Assembly (NCBI GenBank): GCA_025465235.1
Contig: JAODNO010000340.1
Coordinates: 1-48,733, forward strand
DNA: 48,733 nucleotides
Direction: 5' to 3'
Source of the DNA: Pseudonocardia sp.
GTDB taxonomy: Bacteria; Actinomycetota; Actinomycetes; Mycobacteriales; Pseudonocardiaceae
Below, one piece after another: positions 44,981 through 48,733 of this stretch. The stretch's first letter is position 1; the number at the start of each line of letters is the position of its first letter. Both the position numbers and the translations under genes were made by a program. Under the pieces are notes generated by a model. The model was not told the DNA's origin. It did no database searches and was given only the letters and a program-made list of their open reading frames with translations.

Positions 44981-45270
44981 GAGCGCTCCTCGATGGTGCC
45001 GTTCGCCGCCAGCCCGGCCAGAGCCCGCAGGTACGCCGGGCGCTGCGCCTCCTCGATCGCCGCCGCGTCGATCGCCGCGTGCACGGAGTCGTGCTGCTCC
45101 AGGCCGCAGACCACGTCGACGAGCTGCGGGGTCTTCAGGAACGACAGCCTGCGGGTTCCGAAGTGGTAGACGAGCGCCCCGAACGGCTCGGGCCGCAGCG
45201 CGACCCGGGGGCTGCACCGGTAGGCCCGATCCGGGTCGAAGACTGCGCCCGCAGCCTCTTGCGCGCCCAT
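44977..45270 (-). CDS. mftB: Mycofactocin precursor-binding chaperone (PqqD-like RRE)
   Basis: 97 residues with the winged-helix RiPP recognition element pattern of MftB: FDPDRAYRCSPRVALRPEPF and LVYHFGTRRLSFLKTPQLVD. It binds the MftA leader and presents it to MftC. ATG 45270 lies 19 bp after the mftA stop; its stop overlaps mftC. Confidence 0.9.
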   Translation of the reverse strand: MGAQEAAGAVFDPDRAYRCSPRVALRPEPFGALVYHFGTRRLSFLKTPQLVDVVCGLEQHDSVHAAIDAAAIEEAQRPAYLRALAGLAANGTIEERS

Positions 45271-45289
45271 GGATGCAGTCGCTGCCGGG

Positions 45290-45391
45290 CTAATAGACAC
45301 CGCACATGCCGTCGATCGAGACCTCCTCGACGAGCGTCTCCTCGACAAGGGGCTCCTCGGTCGTGGCCTCGGGCTGCTCGATCGGGGACAT
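45290..45391 (-). CDS. mftA: Mycofactocin precursor peptide
   Basis: A 33-residue ORF from ATG 45391, too short for usual ORF calling. The acidic leader ends LVEETLVEEVSIDGMCGVY, with the invariant core IDGMCGVY; the last Val-Tyr pair is the part made into mycofactocin. AGGAGG lies 7 nt before the ATG, a near-perfect ribosome-binding site. It is followed by mftB after 19 bp and preceded by an operator-promoter. Confidence 0.95.
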   Translation of the reverse strand: MSPIEQPEATTEEPLVEETLVEEVSIDGMCGVY

Positions 45392-45428
45392 GAGGTGCCT
45401 CCTGCGGTCGACGGGCTGGTCGGATCGA

Positions 45429-45458
45429 ACGGTAATTGGCACCGGGTGCCAATGACAA
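45429..45458 (-). promoter_or_regulatory. mftA promoter with palindromic operator
   Basis: On the minus strand TTGTCA (45458-45453) and TACCGT (45434-45429) form -35 and -10 boxes 18 bp apart. Filling the spacer is a perfect inverted repeat, ATTGGCACC-G-GGTGCCAAT (45435-45453, 9-bp arms), a classic repressor position. The mycofactocin TetR repressor MftR is the obvious candidate ligand; no mftR lies in the window. Confidence 0.75.
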
Positions 45459-45492
45459 GGCTCCACTTCCGGGCAGCGGCATCAGATCGGGC

Positions 45493-46602
45493 ATGCTGCG
45501 GACCGTGACCGGCCCGCTCCTGCACCTCGCCACGCCCGCTGGGTGGCGGGCAGCGCTCGCCCTCGGTGCAATCGCGCCCCCCTCGCTCGCCGAGGTGGGG
45601 TTCGTCCACCTGTCCACCCCGGAGCAGGTCGCGCTACCTGCCGACCGGCACTTCCCCGGGCGCTCAGACCTGGTGCTGCTGGTGCTCGACCCCGACCGGA
45701 TCGCCGTCCCGATCCGCTTCGAACCCGGGCTCCCGACCGACCCGGCGTCGATGCGGTTCCCGCACGCCTACGGCCCGGTGCCCGCCGCGGCCGTGCTCGC
45801 CGTGCTGCCGTACCGCCCACGCGTCGACGGCGGGTTCGACGCCCCCGTCATCGAGCGCACCGGCCCCGGCTGGCGGCACGCCGTGCTGGAGCCGTCGCTG
45901 CTGCGCCGCACGGCGACCGCCGAGGTGCCCGTGGCGGGCGGTGTCGCCATCCGCACCGCGTCGGTGCCCGCCTCGCCCGAGCACAATCAACTGCTGGTGA
46001 GTGGCCACGTCGACGCTGCGCAGGTCGCCGCCGACTCCGACCGCGTGCTCGACGGTGCGCCACACCGCTGGGCCCTGCTCACGGGTGCTCACCTGGCCGG
46101 CACGGCCGCCGGGCTCGCTGCCCGCGGCTGGGAGGTGCAGGAGCTGGTCGGGATGGCGGCGCCCGCCGGCGGGGAACCGGCCGCGCGCGTCGAGCAGGTC
46201 GACGTGGAGGCGCTCCGCCCCCTGGTGGAAGCCGACTGGCGCGGCGCTGTGCCCGGGATCGGCGCTGCGCAGCTCGCCCAGATCGTCGACGGCCAGCGTC
46301 TCGAGGAGGCCGTGCTCGACGTCCGCTATCTTGCCGTCCCCAGCGGCGGGCGGCTCGTCGCCTCGGGGGTACTCAAGATCGACGGTGGCACCGCACTGCT
46401 CGATGCCGTGACGACCGAGCCGGAGCACCGCAGACGTGGGCACGGCGACGCCCTGCTCCGCACGGCGATGGCCCTGGCCGCCGAGGCCGGCTGCGATCTC
46501 GTCGTCCTGGACGCGGCTGCCGACGATTGGCCGGAGCAGTGGTACGCACGCCGCGGGTTCGTCGAGGTCACGCGCTCCTGGTCGGCCCGGCTCACGCCGT
46601 GA
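45493..46602 (+). CDS. DUF952-GNAT fusion protein
   Basis: 369 residues. The N-terminal ~105 residues fit DUF952 (LLHLATPAGWRAALALGAI, FVHLSTPEQVALPADRHF, FPHAYGPVPAAAVLAVLPY). The C-terminal ~170 residues are a GNAT acetyltransferase: LDAVTTEPEHRRRGHGDALLRTAMA with the acetyl-CoA motif RRRGHG, and WYARRGFVEVTRSW at the end. DUF952 is usually a stand-alone protein of unknown function, sometimes likened to ADP-ribosyltransferase-like folds; the acetyl acceptor is unknown. ATG 45493 is preferred. It is divergent from mftA by 101 bp and might share control with it. Confidence 0.8.
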   Translation: MLRTVTGPLLHLATPAGWRAALALGAIAPPSLAEVGFVHLSTPEQVALPADRHFPGRSDLVLLVLDPDRIAVPIRFEPGLPTDPASMRFPHAYGPVPAAAVLAVLPYRPRVDGGFDAPVIERTGPGWRHAVLEPSLLRRTATAEVPVAGGVAIRTASVPASPEHNQLLVSGHVDAAQVAADSDRVLDGAPHRWALLTGAHLAGTAAGLAARGWEVQELVGMAAPAGGEPAARVEQVDVEALRPLVEADWRGAVPGIGAAQLAQIVDGQRLEEAVLDVRYLAVPSGGRLVASGVLKIDGGTALLDAVTTEPEHRRRGHGDALLRTAMALAAEAGCDLVVLDAAADDWPEQWYARRGFVEVTRSWSARLTP

Positions 46603-47903
46603 CCACCACAGCCGGCGTCCCGTCCGCCCGCCCGTCTCGGGCGGGCAGGGCGGTCACTGCAGCGGGTGTGCTCGTGATGCTCGTCGCCGCCGTGGTGGCC
46701 GGGCGGTACACACCCTTGTGGCTCGACCCCGACGAGGGATGCACCGTCCTCGGTCGATGCGCGACGGCGGAATCGGCAGAGCTGCTGCGCGCCATGTGGT
46801 GGGTGGTGGGCGGCGGGTTCACGGTCGTGCTCGCCGGCCGCGTCCTGAGATGGCGACGGCTTCCCCGGGGACCGCGGTCCGCGGCGAGGTTCCCGCTGCC
46901 TCCGTGGGGCCAGGCCGGAGCCGCCGGGCTCGTCGGGCTGGTGTTCTGCGTGGTCGTCGGACCGGTCGTCCTGATCGCCCTCCTCATCTCCGCCCAGGGC
47001 ATCCCGACCGCGCTCTGCGTCCTCTGGCTCCTGCAGGCGCGCGCGGTGACCGCGCTCGACCGCGCGACGGGTCCCGCACGCCGCTCGCTGCGCGTCGAGT
47101 GGCTGATCGGGCTGGTCGCCAGCGCGGTGGCCGTCGCGGTCGTGGTGGCGGTGTCGCTGATCGACCCCGGCCCGTTTACCTCGAGCCCGTACCTGATCGC
47201 CGACGGCGGGGCGCTCGCCGCGGTCGTCCTCCTCGCCCGGGTCCTGTTCGCACGCGGGGAACAGTCGCGCGGAACCGGGTCCGTGCGGCACATGCCCGGG
47301 GCCGGGATCGCTGCTCTCGCCGTCGCGTCCCTGGTCGCACTGGCGGTGCCCTGGCCGGGGCCGGCCGACGAGCCCGCAGCGGCCGGGCAGCAACTGTATG
47401 CCGGAGCGCCGCCACCTTCCGCGGAGCCGGCGTCGCCGGCGGCCGTCCCACCACCTGCCCCCGTCGATGCGGCGACCCCCTGCCTGCCCGGCGACCTCAC
47501 CTGGAGCACCACCGGCTGGGACGCTGCAATGGGCACCCGAGCCGTCACCGTCGTGGCCACCCAGCACGGCCGACACCCCTGCTGCCTCGACGGGTTCGCC
47601 GACGTCACGCTGGCGCAGGGCGGGCGCCCGCTCCGGCTCGTCGTCGTGCCGGGGTCGGTGACCGAGCCCGGGCAGCCACCCAGCGCGCAGCGGGTTGGCG
47701 TCGCACCCGGCGGCTCGGCGTCGTTCGTCCTGTTCTGGAAGGCGTACGGCGCCGCGGCCGACCAGGACGCCCCGCAGGCGCTGGGCGTCGCACTGTCGGG
47801 AACAGCGGACCAGGCCGACGTCCCGCTCAGCGAGGGACCCGCGCCGTTCGACGTCGTCGAGGGAGCGACGGTGCAGATCGGCGCCTGGCAACCGGCCGCG
47901 TGA
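46599..47903 (+). CDS. Multi-pass membrane protein with DUF4232 domain
   Basis: 434 residues. About six membrane segments in the first ~260 residues, a Pro/Ala-rich linker (about 268-295), then a C-terminal extracytoplasmic DUF4232 domain starting at TPCLPGDLTW and containing RHPCCLDGFADVTLAQGG. DUF4232 is common in actinobacterial secreted proteins and has no known function. GTG 46599 overlaps the preceding stop, so the fusion protein and this one are coupled. Confidence 0.75.
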   Translation: MTTTAGVPSARPSRAGRAVTAAGVLVMLVAAVVAGRYTPLWLDPDEGCTVLGRCATAESAELLRAMWWVVGGGFTVVLAGRVLRWRRLPRGPRSAARFPLPPWGQAGAAGLVGLVFCVVVGPVVLIALLISAQGIPTALCVLWLLQARAVTALDRATGPARRSLRVEWLIGLVASAVAVAVVVAVSLIDPGPFTSSPYLIADGGALAAVVLLARVLFARGEQSRGTGSVRHMPGAGIAALAVASLVALAVPWPGPADEPAAAGQQLYAGAPPPSAEPASPAAVPPPAPVDAATPCLPGDLTWSTTGWDAAMGTRAVTVVATQHGRHPCCLDGFADVTLAQGGRPLRLVVVPGSVTEPGQPPSAQRVGVAPGGSASFVLFWKAYGAAADQDAPQALGVALSGTADQADVPLSEGPAPFDVVEGATVQIGAWQPAA

Positions 47904-47919
47904 CGGCCCGAACCCTCTC

Positions 47920-48406
47920 TCACCCGTTCCCGGCCCGTGCGGGGGCGCGGCCGATCCCCTGAACACGGTGCGCGAGCAGCTCCAGCGGCCCGCGGTCGAA
48001 GCGCCGCAGCCACAGTGACGCAGCCACCATCAGAACCGCGCAGACCGCCGCCCAGAGCCCGACCACGCACCACGGTCGCGCGTCGGCGAAGCGGGCGGCC
48101 AGGCCGAGGCGAGCCGGTGTCGCATCGGGCCAGGCACCTCCCGGGACCGCAGCATGACCGTCGTCACCAGGCCGAGCAGGCCGAGCGCAACGAGCGGCGG
48201 CAACAGGTACCGGTCGATCAGGAACCAGTTCTCGCCCCCGAACGTGGTCACCGCGCTGGGCGAGAACCCGACAGCCACGCGAGCGCCCCGCCCGGTATGG
48301 CGAACAGCCACGCGTTGGACGCGAACGTCCCGAGGATCGCGATTCCCCGCAGGACGTCCAGCGACGCGATTCGGCCGGCGGGCCGCGCAGTCTCAGCCAC
48401 GGACAT
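47920..48406 (-). pseudogene. Remnant of a DUF418 membrane protein gene
   Basis: ATG 48406 begins RIASLDVLRGIAILGTF and NAWLFAIPGG, the DUF418 start, but the frame stops after about 53 codons (near 48246). TTFGGENWFLIDRYLLPP and LGLLGLVTTVML continue in another frame, and ARPWCVVGLWAAVCAVLM with WLRRFDRGPLELL, the family C-terminus, is in a third, ending at 47920. DUF418 proteins are about 380-400 residues; less than half of that coding length remains, so there are large internal deletions as well as shifts. Confidence 0.8.
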
Positions 48407-48725
48407 CGGTGGCCTCCGGGGCCCGCGGCGGGAAGAGCGTGGTCCTCAGTGGCCAGCCGACGAACCAGATCAGCACGACCGGTGCGAGCCGAGCGCCCCA
48501 GGTCCACATCGGGTCTGTGGACCAGTCGAGCGGTGCGGGGACACCCGCGCCTGCCACCGTCGCGACCACCAGCATGACGCCGAGCGCGATCGCCCAGGCC
48601 AGCGCCATCTTTCCCCACTCCCGCCACTCGTATGCCACCTTCGCGGCGCCGTAACGGGGCGGTCGCGGCGGCGGTGGCCCACCGGCGAACCGGTGCGCGA
48701 ACCGCGCGTCGGCCCAGCGGATCAT
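48393..48725 (-). CDS. Small hypothetical membrane protein
   Basis: 110 residues from ATG 48725, close to the window edge, so a longer N-terminus cannot be excluded. A hydrophilic, Pro-rich N-terminus is followed by two membrane helices (about 41-60 and 76-93) with WSTDPMWTWGARLAP between them. I do not recognise the family. Its stop lies 14 bp inside the DUF418 relic, suggesting the two were co-translated before that gene decayed. Confidence 0.6.
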   Translation of the reverse strand: MIRWADARFAHRFAGGPPPPRPPRYGAAKVAYEWREWGKMALAWAIALGVMLVVATVAGAGVPAPLDWSTDPMWTWGARLAPVVLIWFVGWPLRTTLFPPRAPEATDVRG

Positions 48726-48733
48726 CGAGTGCC

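Noticed and set aside
1-48733. tRNA, rRNA, insertion sequence or prophage genes
   Set aside because: None seen; no transposase, integrase or cloverleaf-like sequence noticed on either strand.

Overview
The window is high-GC DNA from an actinobacterium, most likely a member of the Pseudonocardiaceae (Pseudonocardia-like; an inference from gene content, not a search). Evidence: GTG starts and 4-nt GTGA/ATGA gene overlaps, TANNNT -10 boxes 6-7 nt before start codons (leaderless mRNAs), actinobacterial families (DUF3027, DUF2771, DUF4232, DUF418) and a mycofactocin locus.

Layout. 1-10.4 kb: conserved housekeeping-like block (sacsin/HSP90-type ATPase, DUF3027, secreted glutaminyl cyclotransferase, MFS transporter, DUF2771 lipoprotein, cold-shock protein, acyl-CoA synthetase, serS). 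11.0-16.7 kb: polyamine-type ABC transporter (potA-D-B-C) with an aminoaldehyde dehydrogenase, then a proteinase-K-like subtilase. 18.0-23.9 kb: molybdenum block: HTH-TOBE protein plus modABC (minus), acyl-CoA dehydrogenase, moaA (frameshifted) and moaD (plus). 23.9-30.5 kb: FAD monooxygenase with divergent TetR regulator and a clear operator, Zn alcohol dehydrogenase, P1 peptidase, two 2OG-Fe(II) oxygenases flanking a decayed PEP-mutase gene, a small membrane protein. 30.6-33.3 kb: two-component system with a PepSY protein and two matching candidate response-regulator sites. 33.4-38.1 kb: coxS-L-M-G, a form II (AYRGAGR) CO-dehydrogenase-like molybdenum hydroxylase; coxL has an in-frame amber codon. 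38.4-45.5 kb: mycofactocin locus mftA-B-C, a ruined FadH/OYE-type oxidoreductase, mftE, and (beyond a convergent phosphatase gene) mftF. No mftD is present here. 45.5-48.7 kb: DUF952-GNAT fusion, DUF4232 membrane protein, DUF418 remnant, small membrane protein.

How genes fit together. ModABC would import molybdate and MoaA/MoaD serve early molybdopterin synthesis for enzymes such as CoxSLM; both moaA and coxL carry single-base lesions, so this pathway is either decaying or the assembly has errors. MftA is a 33-residue peptide ending IDGMCGVY, modified by MftC with MftB, cleaved by MftE and glycosylated by MftF; its promoter holds a perfect 9-bp-arm inverted repeat.

Most unusual: three intergenic arrays of an exactly 22-bp-phased repeat with a GCGA-S-TCGC core (near 4.25, 41.2 and 43.3 kb). 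One lies in the middle of the broken OYE gene, where about 300 codons of its barrel are missing.
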